Shown piece by piece: positions 53,605-62,141 of a DNA stretch of 64,000 bases; within the stretch, counting starts at the first letter, position 1, and every line of letters starts with the position of its first letter. The stretch covers positions 1 through 64,000 of the forward strand of contig JAJRVS010000139.1 of assembly GCA_024277195.1 (NCBI GenBank). Reading direction: 5' to 3'. Both the position numbers and the translations under genes were made by a program. The stretch comes from Verrucomicrobiota bacterium. Lineage in GTDB: Bacteria; Verrucomicrobiota; Verrucomicrobiia; Verrucomicrobiales; DEV007. A model generated the notes under the pieces. That model did no database searches and was not told where the DNA came from. It was given only the letters and a program-made list of their open reading frames with translations.

Positions 53605-54681
53605 ATGTCCTCTCTTTCAACTAAACAGCAAATACTGATCAGCGGCGTCGGCGCCGTTTCCCCCGCCGGGTGGTCGGCAGATGAGCTGGTGACTGCCACT
53701 TTGGCTAACAAAATTCTGCCTCACCAAGAACTCACCAGGGAAGGATGCGAGCACAGTTGCAAAATCAGACGAGTTCCCAAACCCCAACAAAAACAGTCCT
53801 TTGCCCGCCATCCGCGCCTGCGCCGCGCCAGCGCAATCTCACGATACGTCGCCGCAGCTGGACTCGAAGCGCTCGGAGATACCCGCGCCACTGCAGTGAC
53901 GGAGGAAAAACTCCGACTCGGCATCATCGTGGTATTTGCTACCGGCTGCGTGACTTACACCCGGCGCTTTTTTGAGGAAATGCTCGATGACCCGTCACTG
54001 GCGAGCCCTATTTTATTCCCCGAGACCGTATTCAACGCACCCGCCTCTCACCTATCTGCGATACTGGGATCCACCGGAACCAGCTACACCTTGCTCGCTG
54101 ATTCAGCCGGCTTTCTTTCTGGCTTGCAACTTGCCCGGGACTGGTTACTTACCGATCAATGTGATGGCTGCCTGGTGATCGGCGCGGAAGAAACCGACTG
54201 GCTGATCAGTGAAGCAGTGCATTTATTTTCCCGCGAAGCCATCCTAGCTGAAGGTGCGGGTGCGCTCTACCTTGAAAAATCCGAATCCCCCGCATCTTCC
54301 ACCAGTCCCAAAGCACAACTTTGCCAACTCACCCCGCCGCTGCTATACACCAACCGACAGGATAAAAAATCAGCCGCCGCTAAAATGCGGGACTTGCTGG
54401 AAATCAACCCCTCACAAGAAAAACAAACCCTGCTAGTCGATGGCCTGCAAGGAGTCCGGGCCAGCGATCAAATTGAAGCGGGCACTTGGCAGGATTGGCA
54501 AGGCCGACGATTATCACCACGCCGCCTTGTGGGTGATGCCTTAGGCGCATCGGTGGCCTGGCAATGCGTCAACGCCGTCACTCTACTTGACAACTCTTAC
54601 CACGACTGCTGCTCAGCGATTGTCAGCGGTATCGGGCTCAATCAACAAAGCCAGGCAGCTATATTTTCATCCCACTACTAA
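53605..54681 (+). CDS. Cys-less ketosynthase partner (chain-length-factor-like)
   Basis: 358 residues of the thiolase fold, related to but distant from the preceding KS. The N-terminal strand ILISGVGAVSPAGWS and the central DSAGFLSGLQ elbow align with KS enzymes, but the active-site Cys is Ser (S167). The His motifs HGTGT and GH are missing because the C-terminal half is shortened. This is the arrangement of a KS-beta or chain-length factor, which forms a heterodimer with the active KS and sets product length. Gene spacing (3 bp before, 1 bp after) suggests translational coupling. Confidence 0.82.
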   Translation: MSSLSTKQQILISGVGAVSPAGWSADELVTATLANKILPHQELTREGCEHSCKIRRVPKPQQKQSFARHPRLRRASAISRYVAAAGLEALGDTRATAVTEEKLRLGIIVVFATGCVTYTRRFFEEMLDDPSLASPILFPETVFNAPASHLSAILGSTGTSYTLLADSAGFLSGLQLARDWLLTDQCDGCLVIGAEETDWLISEAVHLFSREAILAEGAGALYLEKSESPASSTSPKAQLCQLTPPLLYTNRQDKKSAAAKMRDLLEINPSQEKQTLLVDGLQGVRASDQIEAGTWQDWQGRRLSPRRLVGDALGASVAWQCVNAVTLLDNSYHDCCSAIVSGIGLNQQSQAAIFSSHY

Positions 54682-54682
54682 C

Positions 54683-55408
54683 ATGAAAACTATCCTCATC
54701 ACCGGAGCTAATGGTTCCCTGGGTCAGGCCATCGCGCGGGAGTTCCTCACCAGCTGCGAAGATGCGACTGTCATACTTGGCGTTCACCACAAACGTGAAC
54801 AAGCCGAAGCACTGGCTGCGGAATTCCCTCAACGAACTTCTCTAGCAGTCTTAGATGTCACTGATGCCAATGCGTGGCCCACAACCATCAATGATATTCT
54901 CGAGCAATACGGACAAATCGACGTGCTGGTCAACAACGCAGGATTTCACCGTGATCACCTATTGGCCAACATGCCCGATAAAGATTGGTCCGAAGTCCTA
55001 AGCGCCAATCTGGATGCAGTTTTCCATGGCTGCCGTGCGGTGATTAAAACCATGATAGCACAGCGTTTTGGCCGCATCATCAATATCGCATCGCTCAGCG
55101 CACTGCTCGCACCCGCTGGCCAGACTAATTATGCCGCCGCCAAGGCCGGCGTGGTGGCACTCACCCAATCGCTCGCCAAAGAAGTCGCTCGTGCCGGTAT
55201 CACCGTGAATGCGCTCTGCCCCGGTTACATTGATACCGGCGCCCTTGATGGCATCGACCCCGATAAAAAGAAGGCACTCATTCGCCAAATCCCAATGCGT
55301 CGCCTCGGCCGACCTGAAGAAATCGCAGCGGCTGTAGTATTTCTCGCTTCGACAAAAGCTGGCTATATCACCGGCAGCACCTTGAAAATCGACGGCGGCA
55401 TTTTCTGA
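54683..55408 (+). CDS. FabG-like ketoreductase
   Basis: 241 residues of the short-chain dehydrogenase family from ATG 54683, 1 bp after the preceding stop. NADP site TGANGSLGQA, NNAGFHRD, catalytic Ser137, Tyr150 and Lys154 in the block IASLSALLAPAGQTNYAAAKAG, and a C-terminal GSTLKIDGGIF. It reduces the 3-keto group of carrier-bound chains. Its place in the cluster, not sequence alone, points to a secondary product. Confidence 0.93.
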   Translation: MKTILITGANGSLGQAIAREFLTSCEDATVILGVHHKREQAEALAAEFPQRTSLAVLDVTDANAWPTTINDILEQYGQIDVLVNNAGFHRDHLLANMPDKDWSEVLSANLDAVFHGCRAVIKTMIAQRFGRIINIASLSALLAPAGQTNYAAAKAGVVALTQSLAKEVARAGITVNALCPGYIDTGALDGIDPDKKKALIRQIPMRRLGRPEEIAAAVVFLASTKAGYITGSTLKIDGGIF

Positions 55409-55436
55409 AGAAAATGCGTAGCCATTTGTACAATTC

Positions 55437-55733
55437 ATGGTTGAATTCAATTACCCAACCATGACAAACAGCGAATCCAATCCAGACGACCTCAAGCTAC
55501 GAATCAAACAAGTGATGATCGAAGAACTCATGCTGCAGGACAGCGTCGAGGACATCAACAATGAGATGTCTCTTTTTGATCCTGAAGGGCTCGGTTTGGA
55601 TTCGGTCGACGCATTGCAACTGGTGGTCGGGCTAGAGAAAAATTTTGGCCTCAAAATCCCCGATGCCGAAGCCGCCAAAGAAATATTAAACAGCGTCAAT
55701 ACCATCACTGCCGCCATCCAGACAATGGATTGA
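55437..55733 (+). CDS. acyl carrier protein
   Basis: 98 residues from ATG 55437. A second ATG at 55461 gives 90 residues and is as likely, since neither has a clear ribosome-binding site. The phosphopantetheine site is S56 in GLGLDSVDALQL. The helix pattern (LKLRIKQVMIEELML, LVVGLEKNFGLKIPD) is that of discrete ACPs of the aryl-polyene/type II kind. It carries the growing chain for the cluster's KS pair and ketoreductase. Confidence 0.93.
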   Translation: MVEFNYPTMTNSESNPDDLKLRIKQVMIEELMLQDSVEDINNEMSLFDPEGLGLDSVDALQLVVGLEKNFGLKIPDAEAAKEILNSVNTITAAIQTMD

Positions 55734-55763
55734 TTGCAGCTATGATCTAAATTACCTGCCACC

Positions 55764-57020
55764 ATGCATTACGACGTTGCCATTATCGGAGGCGGCCCAG
55801 CCGGGTCGACGGCGGCAACGTATCTAGCAAAAGCGGGCAAGCGGGTTCTGATTTTAGAAAAAGAACATTTCCCACGTTTTCACATCGGGGAATCCCTGTT
55901 GCCCTACAACATGCCCATTTTCGAGGAAATGGGAGTCCTGCCCGCGTTGCAAGCGGCCAACTTCATGCCGAAAAAGGGCGGGCGTTTTTCTCTCGCCCGA
56001 GGTGATCAGGAAAATGCGATCACTTTTGCTGAAGGCACGTTCACCGAAGAGCCAATTGCGATGCAGGTCGAACGTTCTATTTTTGATAAGATTCTACTCG
56101 ATCACGCGCGTGACTGCGGAGCTGAAGTTCGCGAGGGTTGGACCGTGGAAAGTTATGAAATTTCCACTGACAACAAAAGCGAAGGTGTGACCATCACCGC
56201 CAGTAGTGAACACGAAGAAACATTCCACGCTTCATTTTTGCTCGATGCCTCCGGACTGGTTAACTTCACCGCTAATCGGGAAAAACTACGCCAGTATTAT
56301 CCCCATCTACAAAAAATTGCCCTCTACGGTCACTTCACTGGAGTAGATTTCTCCCAAAGAGAACAGCAAAAGACCGAAACCCACATCGCTTGTTTCGGCG
56401 ACTCCTGGTTCTGGATCATTCCCTTCAGTGAGAAAAAGGTCAGTATCGGCTTGGTTTTGGATCGCTCCTTTGTCAAAGAATCCGACCTGACTACGGAACA
56501 GATTTTTCAACAAGCGCTCAAGTCAAGCCCCGGCATCAGCCAGATGATGGAAAACTCTGCCCGCATTGGCCCGCTGCATGTGACCAGTGATTATTCTTAC
56601 AGCAATGACAAGCTGGTCAGTCCGCGCTTGATGCGCATCGGCGATGCCGTCGGCTTTCTGGATCCGGTGTTTTCCTCGGGGGTGTATCTAGCATGTGTCA
56701 GCGCCCGCGATGCCTCGCAGGCAGTCATCGACGCGCTCGATTCCGGTCGGGCGATGACTACCTCAATGAAAAACTATGAAAAACAAACGCGAACTAACTT
56801 AAACCGTTACCGCGAAGTCATCGAGCTATTTTACCAGCGCTCCTTCATTGAAATTCTGATGCAGCCTGAAGGCGTGCTAAGCTGGCCGTGTGCTATCAAT
56901 GCGATTTTGGCAGGCCGACTCGATCTGCCCTGGGCCTTGCACTGGCGGATCAAAACCTTTTTGTGGTTTGCACGTCTGCACCATCGTTTTGGGCTCGTAA
57001 AACGCTTGGATTTCGGTTAG
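55764..57020 (+). CDS. flavin-dependent halogenase-like oxidoreductase
   Basis: 418 residues. FAD site IIGGGPAGSTAATYLAKAGK, then FPRFHIGESLLP typical of carrier-acting phenol/pyrrole halogenases. A Lys pair (K70, K71) in NFMPKKGGRF lies where the halogenase catalytic Lys sits. The W-x-W-x-I-P motif is intact (W215-F-W-I-I-P220). GDAVGFLDPVFSSGVYLA closes the FAD site. The family includes true halogenases and desaturase-like relatives. Its position directly after the ACP suggests a carrier-bound substrate. No dedicated flavin reductase is in the window. Confidence 0.85.
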   Translation: MHYDVAIIGGGPAGSTAATYLAKAGKRVLILEKEHFPRFHIGESLLPYNMPIFEEMGVLPALQAANFMPKKGGRFSLARGDQENAITFAEGTFTEEPIAMQVERSIFDKILLDHARDCGAEVREGWTVESYEISTDNKSEGVTITASSEHEETFHASFLLDASGLVNFTANREKLRQYYPHLQKIALYGHFTGVDFSQREQQKTETHIACFGDSWFWIIPFSEKKVSIGLVLDRSFVKESDLTTEQIFQQALKSSPGISQMMENSARIGPLHVTSDYSYSNDKLVSPRLMRIGDAVGFLDPVFSSGVYLACVSARDASQAVIDALDSGRAMTTSMKNYEKQTRTNLNRYREVIELFYQRSFIEILMQPEGVLSWPCAINAILAGRLDLPWALHWRIKTFLWFARLHHRFGLVKRLDFG

Positions 57021-57032
57021 AATGCCTGTCCT

Positions 57033-57680
57033 ATGAACTCGATCACCCCGACAGCTACCGCCTTCATCCGAAATGCCTGCTTTGCAGTGGCACTTTTATT
57101 TTTATCTTTGTGCCCGAGCCAAGCTGCTGAGGACAACAACCCGGCGGATAAAAACGCGGTCAAATCCAAAGACGTGCTCGACTCATGGTTCATCGATTTT
57201 GACACCGCGGGTTTGTGGAAAATCACCAATGTCACCGACTTGAACTATGTGGTGCTACCGCAAATCGTATCATGGCGCAGCCGTCAAATTTTTCGCTGGG
57301 ATCTGGCTGGTGGAGATCTGGTCGTGCGTAACCGGATCAGCCTGCTGGCCGAATATTTTGTCGAAGGGGCCGAAAGCTACTATTTGGGATTCTCCGGCAG
57401 CCCAGCTCTAGAATGGTGGAATGCCGAACAGGATTTTTCACTCTATTTTTATGTCGGCGGCGGAGCCGGTTTTGTCGACTCGACCAATATCGAAGGGGGC
57501 CAAGGACAGGACTTTGCTTTTAACTGGTTTGTGCAAACCGGCGCCCGTTTCCGCTTGAGCGAAAATTTGCTAATTACTGGAGGGTTGCTGTTTCAGCATA
57601 TCTCCAACCAAGGACAATCCGACCGCAACCCAGGACTCAACTCACTGGGACCGACTCTCGGCCTGTCTTGGGAGTTTTAA
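57033..57680 (+). CDS. PagL-like outer-membrane acyl hydrolase family protein
   Basis: 215 residues with an export signal (FAVALLFLSLCPSQAA) and a small beta-barrel ending in Phe (LGLSWEF). The segment FQHISNQGQSDRNPGLNSLG carries the H-x-S pair (H189, S191) of the lipid A 3-O-deacylase family. The position of the third PagL residue (Glu) is Asn203 by simple spacing. It starts 12 bp after the halogenase-like gene stop, so it is probably in the same transcript, which is unusual for a biosynthetic row. Confidence 0.8.
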   Translation: MNSITPTATAFIRNACFAVALLFLSLCPSQAAEDNNPADKNAVKSKDVLDSWFIDFDTAGLWKITNVTDLNYVVLPQIVSWRSRQIFRWDLAGGDLVVRNRISLLAEYFVEGAESYYLGFSGSPALEWWNAEQDFSLYFYVGGGAGFVDSTNIEGGQGQDFAFNWFVQTGARFRLSENLLITGGLLFQHISNQGQSDRNPGLNSLGPTLGLSWEF

Positions 57681-57729
57681 AAATGCGTGCCGCGCGCGCG
57701 CTACCACGTTTAGTTCAGAGCTAGAAAGA

Positions 57730-58215
57730 CTAGAACGAGTCCATCATCGCTTCGCGCGCCATCGCCACCTTTTCGTTGGTTTTGCGCAAGCGTTTGCTCA
57801 ACTGGGTAGCAATACCGACTAATACGCGTGCCGCCGCATTGGGATTCTCTTCCAAAAACTGCTCGAGTGAAGAACGATCGATCTTCCACGCTTGTGACAA
57901 ACTATGCGCAGTGATGTTAGCACTGGCCAAGCCGGGATCAAAAATATTCACTTCGCCCATCATGTTACCAGCTTTGAGTTGCCCTAACAACACTTCACGG
58001 CCGGTGGCTTGAGTAGAAACATGGAAATTTCCTGATATCACCAAGAACAAAGAATCCTGCGGCTGGCCTTCCTCGATCAAATGCTCGCCCTCATTCACGG
58101 TCACAAATTGACCAAACGCTCCTAATGCGGTGCGCGCGGCTTCATCTAAATCTGCTGCAAATCCAAGAGTTGGAAGTTGGGGTGTGGCGTTGTCACTCAT
58201 AGTTCGATAATCCAA
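57730..58215 (-). CDS. cyclic-nucleotide-binding-domain protein without HTH
   Basis: 161 residues. One CRP-type sensor domain fills the protein: FGQFVTVNEGEHLIEEGQPQDSLFLVISGNFHV, LLGQLKAGNMMGEVNIFD, then a C-terminal helix. No DNA-binding domain follows, so it acts through protein contacts. The phosphate-binding cassette seems incomplete (GEVN instead of GExA plus Arg-Thr/Ser), so nucleotide binding is doubtful. It is 89 bp downstream of clpX on the same strand. Confidence 0.83.
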   Translation of the reverse strand: MDYRTMSDNATPQLPTLGFAADLDEAARTALGAFGQFVTVNEGEHLIEEGQPQDSLFLVISGNFHVSTQATGREVLLGQLKAGNMMGEVNIFDPGLASANITAHSLSQAWKIDRSSLEQFLEENPNAAARVLVGIATQLSKRLRKTNEKVAMAREAMMDSF

Positions 58216-58304
58216 TATTACGGGTCGCTAAGTCTCTAGTGGGCATAGCTCCAATGACAATTACCACAGCTCGGCTGGCTTTTGAAGCCTTAAATGCAGG
58301 AATC

Positions 58305-59630
58305 TCACGCGGCGTCTTTGCTGGCCGACTTGCGTTTCATTTTCACCTCGCTGGAACCTTCTACCATCGCCTTGGTGATCACTACCTTGCTCTCACCTTT
58401 ACGGCTGGGACATTCGAACATCACGTCAAGCATCAGCTTTTCAAAAATAGAGCGCAAAGCCCGCGCACCAGTCCCACGTTTGATCGCTTCTTTGGCCATC
58501 GCCTCCAAGCCATCCTTGCGAATTTCCAGATCCACCCCGTCCATCGACAGCAGTTTACGGAACTGTTTCACCATCGCATTCTTGGGCTGGGTCAGCACCT
58601 CCACCAATTGCTCTTCGGTCAATTCATCCAAAGCAGATATGATCGGCAAACGACCGACAAACTCGGGGATCAGACCAAAACCCAACAAATCCTCCGGAGT
58701 GACTCCGGCCACCGGATTGATAACTTTCTCATCCTCGACTTTGCTCTTCGCTTCACTCGCTTGCTCCTCTTCAACCGTAGCGCCAAAACCGAGCACATTT
58801 TTCCCTGCCCGACGGGCAATAATATCTTCAAGCCCGACAAAAGCCCCGCCACAAATGAACAGGATTTTCTCGGTATTCACCTGGATATACTCTTGCTGCG
58901 GATGTTTACGCCCACCCTGCGGTGGAACGTTACAAACCGAGCCTTCCAAAATTTTCAACAAACCCTGTTGCACGCCTTCCCCTGACACATCGCGCGTGAT
59001 GCTGACATTTTCTGTTTTTCGACCGATTTTATCAATCTCATCGATATAGATGATGCCATTCTCGGCGCGTTCCACATCGTAATCAGCTTGCTGCAGCAGC
59101 CTCAGGATTATGTTCTCCACATCGTCCCCGACGTAACCCGCTTCGGTCAGCGTAGTAGCATCGGCGATGCAAAAGGGCACATCCAAAATCCGCGCCAGCG
59201 TTTTAGCCAAAAGAGTTTTGCCCGAACCGGTCGAACCAATCAACATGATGTTGCTTTTTTCGATCTCAACATCGGCAAATTCCGCCAAAAACCGATTGGC
59301 GGCATTTTTTTTGCTCATGCCCGGCAAATTGCTCTGCGCAACCGTGCGTTTGTAGTGATTGTGCACTGCTACCGCCAAAACTTTTTTGGCGTGATCCTGA
59401 CCGATGACAAATTTATTGAGCTCGGCAAACAGCTCCTTGGGTTTGGGCACATAAAAACCCTTGCTGGTCTTCTTTTCTTCATCTTCGCCCAATTCCTTGT
59501 CCAAAATCCCCCGGCACACATTGATGCAGCCATCACAAATATACACCCCCGGACCGGCAATGAGCTTTTTCACCTCTGCATGGCTTTTGCCGCAGAAGGA
59601 ACACATCGTTAAATTGGAAGGACGAGCCAT
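58305..59630 (-). CDS. clpX: ATP-dependent Clp protease ATP-binding subunit ClpX
   Basis: 441 residues. Zinc-binding domain [19 protein letters not shown]...CDGCINVC, Walker [18 protein letters not shown], pore motif GYVGDDVE, Walker [11 protein letters not shown], and IGF-like loop region [12 protein letters not shown]. Unfolds substrates and feeds them to ClpP. clpP and tig are not adjacent. The C-terminus is a Ser/Lys-rich extension. Confidence 0.96.
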   Translation of the reverse strand: MARPSNLTMCSFCGKSHAEVKKLIAGPGVYICDGCINVCRGILDKELGEDEEKKTSKGFYVPKPKELFAELNKFVIGQDHAKKVLAVAVHNHYKRTVAQSNLPGMSKKNAANRFLAEFADVEIEKSNIMLIGSTGSGKTLLAKTLARILDVPFCIADATTLTEAGYVGDDVENIILRLLQQADYDVERAENGIIYIDEIDKIGRKTENVSITRDVSGEGVQQGLLKILEGSVCNVPPQGGRKHPQQEYIQVNTEKILFICGGAFVGLEDIIARRAGKNVLGFGATVEEEQASEAKSKVEDEKVINPVAGVTPEDLLGFGLIPEFVGRLPIISALDELTEEQLVEVLTQPKNAMVKQFRKLLSMDGVDLEIRKDGLEAMAKEAIKRGTGARALRSIFEKLMLDVMFECPSRKGESKVVITKAMVEGSSEVKMKRKSASKDAA

Positions 59631-59778
59631 GATTAAAAAATTCTAAAATTTGTCAGTGTGAGACTATAACCGAATGACAGCTCTCCACCGTTGCACTGAA
59701 CATAGCCTTTTTTATCACAAAATCCAGCGGATTCCCCCGATAATACCAACGGGTCATGCTCCTCTCTTGCCTACCCGT

Positions 59779-61242
59779 TCAAGTCCCGCAAAAAGTAGCT
59801 TGCACCACCTCATCCGGCTGTGGCGGATTCTCATATTCGGCCAATTTACATTGTTCGCTGAAAGGGTTTTGCAAAATCTTGAGCAAACGATGAAACGGCT
59901 CAAAATCCTGTTTGATGCCCGCCTGAATCACTTCTTCAATGCGATGATTACGGGGAATGAAAACCGGATTGACCTTCCTCATCAGAGCAAGGCCAGAGTC
60001 CGTGCCCCCTTCATTTTTTGCCAGACGAGCACGCCATCTTTCCAGCCAGTCCCCGATAGCGGCTAAATCCTTAAAAAGCCCGGTGAACCGAGCCTCATCG
60101 CCAGAGGCCGCTTGCAACAAATATCTGAAAGTAAGGGTGAAATCCACCCGCCCGAATTTCATCAACTCCAAAAGCGACTGCACCATCAACCAATCGGCCT
60201 CTTCCGCATCCTTGATACCCACTTTGGCACAAAAACCTGCTACCAAAGCACTTTGAAATATATCGGAATAACGACCCAATGCACTTTTGGCCGCCTCAAT
60301 CGCATCCTCTTCTTTATCACCCAGCAAAGGCAAAAGTGTTTCAGCCAGGCGGGTCAGATTCCAGTGCGCGATCGCTGGCTGGTTCTCATAAGCATAACGC
60401 CCTTGTTGATCTATATAACTGAATTTTTTGGCCGGATCATAATCATCCAGAAAAGCACAGGGACCATAATCAATCGTCTCACCGGAAATACTCATGTTAT
60501 CTGTATTCAGCACCCCATGGATGAACCCGACTTGCATCCACCTAGCGATCAGTTGCGCCTGATTCCTGATCACGCCATCGAGCAGACCTAGGTAGGCGTT
60601 CTGCCTTTCACGCGCTTCGGGGTAATGGCGATCCATCGCGTAATCCGCGAGCAAGCGAATATTTTCATGATCCTGCTTCGCGGCAAAATATTGAAAAGTG
60701 CCGACACGCATATGAGAGCTCGCCACCCGGGTGAAAACCCCGCCAGGCTCATAAGCCTCGCGCCTCACCTGATCTCCGCTCCACACCGCCGCCAAAGCAC
60801 GGGTGCTAGGAACCCCCAGCGCCGTCATCGCTTCGGACAACAGATATTCGCGCAACACCGGTCCCAAAGCCGAACGCCCATCCCCGCGACGGGAGTAAGC
60901 CGTCGGACCCGCGCCTTTTAATTGTATATCATAGCGGCGGCCATTTTTATCGAGCACTTCCCCCAGAAGAATAGCCCGACCATCCCCCAATTGTGGCGAA
61001 AACCCGCCAAACTGATGACCCGCATAAGCCATTGCGAGCGGCTCGGCACCGAGCGGATTCTGATTCCCAGACAAATAAGCCAGACCCGTTGACGAATCAA
61101 GCAGTGCCAGATCGAGCCTCAAATCTTTCGCCAGTTCTCGATTGAGCATGATCCATTGCGGAGCACTGACTGGCGTGGCGTCTGTTTTAGAGAAAAAATC
61201 CGCAGGCAGACGGACGTAGGAGTTATCAAAAGGAAAAGGCAT
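59779..61242 (-). CDS. selO: SelO (YdiU) protein adenylyltransferase
   Basis: 487 residues from ATG 61242 (a start 33 bp earlier is in frame but adds a non-family tail). SelO is a pseudokinase-fold enzyme that AMPylates proteins on Ser/Thr/Tyr. Typical blocks are LAYLSGNQNPLGAEPLAMAYAGHQFGGFSPQLGDGRA, QLKGAGPTAYSRRGDGR, GVFTRVASSHMRVGTFQ, GVLNTDNMSISGETIDYGPCAFLDD, and RNHRIEEVIQAG near the end. E. coli SelO ends in a Sec- or Cys-containing motif. Here no C-terminal Cys-rich tail beyond ATFCGT is seen. Confidence 0.95.
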   Translation of the reverse strand: MPFPFDNSYVRLPADFFSKTDATPVSAPQWIMLNRELAKDLRLDLALLDSSTGLAYLSGNQNPLGAEPLAMAYAGHQFGGFSPQLGDGRAILLGEVLDKNGRRYDIQLKGAGPTAYSRRGDGRSALGPVLREYLLSEAMTALGVPSTRALAAVWSGDQVRREAYEPGGVFTRVASSHMRVGTFQYFAAKQDHENIRLLADYAMDRHYPEARERQNAYLGLLDGVIRNQAQLIARWMQVGFIHGVLNTDNMSISGETIDYGPCAFLDDYDPAKKFSYIDQQGRYAYENQPAIAHWNLTRLAETLLPLLGDKEEDAIEAAKSALGRYSDIFQSALVAGFCAKVGIKDAEEADWLMVQSLLELMKFGRVDFTLTFRYLLQAASGDEARFTGLFKDLAAIGDWLERWRARLAKNEGGTDSGLALMRKVNPVFIPRNHRIEEVIQAGIKQDFEPFHRLLKILQNPFSEQCKLAEYENPPQPDEVVQATFCGT

Positions 61243-61299
61243 TATGTTTATATCCAAACTCGCACTGCACGACAAAAAATATTTGTATCTATTCAGGTC

Positions 61300-61535
61300 T
61301 CAAGAGTTATTGACGAGTGATTTTCCTGGATTCTCGAGGAAATGGATCACTTGAGTAAGTACGTCGATGATTAGGTGAGATTGCTTGCGCACCGTTGAGA
61401 TCACACTTCGAAGGTCACAAAACGCTCGAGCATTATCCTCTCTTCGAAAAGTTCCACTGATTTTTTCCCGCGTTTTCATCATGCGAATATCTCGTTCAGC
61501 CTGATTATTATCAAAAGGCACACTCCCGTCTATAT
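61300..61535 (-). pseudogene. IS66-family transposase remnant (C-terminal end)
   Basis: 73-codon frame with VPFDNNQAERDIRMMKTREK and SGTFRREDNARAFCDLRSVISTVRK, the C-terminal signature of IS66 transposases. The N-terminal remainder is missing, with a stop in frame just upstream near 61540. No terminal repeats or accessory tnpB genes were seen. It marks a decayed insertion at the left edge of the cassette region. Confidence 0.9.
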
Positions 61536-61600
61536 TTTAGCCCGTTGTCGCCTGTTCTTCTTGTAGTGATAGATTGCACTAGGTTCCATATCTTTTTTAT

Positions 61601-61660
61601 GACTAACGCTTACAGCAAGCGCGTGAGGAACGACCGTCGCTTTGCCTGTGTTTGTTAGGC
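61601..61660 (-). other. attC recombination site of the left cassette
   Basis: A 60-bp imperfect inverted repeat beginning 3 bp after the stop of the cassette gene. On the minus strand it begins GCCTAAC and ends GTTAGTC. The arms match after one unpaired 4-base spacer (AAAC against GCTT): ACAGGCAAAGCG against ACAGCAAGCG, where two extra bases are unpaired. Unpaired spacer and extrahelical bases are typical of integron attC sites. The outer cores fit CTAAC/GTTAG. Confidence 0.82.
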
Positions 61661-61663
61661 ATT

Positions 61664-61954
61664 TTATTTCTCATGATTTTGACGGATTAATTCCCAATTT
61701 AAGTATTTCTCAAGCTTTGGCCAACTCTCAATGCGAGAACACAATGCATTACGCTCAGCAATTGACCAACCTATTAAAACTAATGGAAGTATAGAGTAAA
61801 TTGGATTTAATTTATGAAACAACATATAAGCAACCAGAAAACTCAATAACAAGCCAAAAAATAGAAGCGTATTTTTAGCTTTCTTTGCTTTTAAAAGACC
61901 TCCATTTTCTTTTAATGTGAGCCAGGTTTGAAGTATTTGTTTTTCATTATTCAT
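61664..61954 (-). CDS. integron cassette gene: small membrane protein
   Basis: 96 residues, function unrecognised. A charged N-terminus (MNNEKQILQTWLTLKENG) is followed by two helices (TLLFFGLLLSFLVAYMLF, IYSILPLVLIGWSIAE) and a charged tail. GTTAGGA (61962-61968 read on minus) lies 8 bp before the ATG, and an attC starts 3 bp after the stop, so the gene fills one cassette. It is AT-richer than the rest of the window. Confidence 0.75.
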   Translation of the reverse strand: MNNEKQILQTWLTLKENGGLLKAKKAKNTLLFFGLLLSFLVAYMLFHKLNPIYSILPLVLIGWSIAERNALCSRIESWPKLEKYLNWELIRQNHEK

Positions 61955-61961
61955 TTTAATT

Positions 61962-61992
61962 TCCTAACGTTTCGAGTGAGCTGACCACCTAC
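61962..61992 (-). other. attC-like half-site, 3' arm of the split site
   Basis: On the + strand TCCTAACGTTTCGAGTG and then AGCTGACCACCTAC. It matches the complement of 63477-63507 (GCCGAACAAACGAGTGG, AGCGAACCACCTAC), sharing CGAGTG, AGC, GA and CCACCTAC, with the unpaired GTTT/AAA spacer expected of attC. The two arms are about 1.5 kb apart, with a group II intron between them. Confidence 0.7.
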
Positions 61993-62086
61993 TGGCAGCG
62001 AGCTTTCGTAATCAGATTAAGGGTTAAAGTTTTCATGTAGGTTTGTAGAGTAGGGACGGCTCCGACTTGGAGCCATCCCCCTCATC

Positions 62087-62120
62087 AAACCGGACGTGCG
62101 GTTCTCCCGCATCCGGCTTT
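62087..62120 (-). ncRNA. group II intron domain V hairpin
   Basis: A 34-base hairpin on the minus strand: the AAGCCGGA arm pairs with TCCGGTTT, then TGCGG pairs with CCGCA around GAGAA. A two-base CG bulge precedes TCCGG. The catalytic AGC triad and the bulge are in the standard places for domain V, and the intron 3' end follows about 45 bases later. Confidence 0.85.
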
Positions 62121-62141
62121 CCGAAGTGATTCACCAATTCG

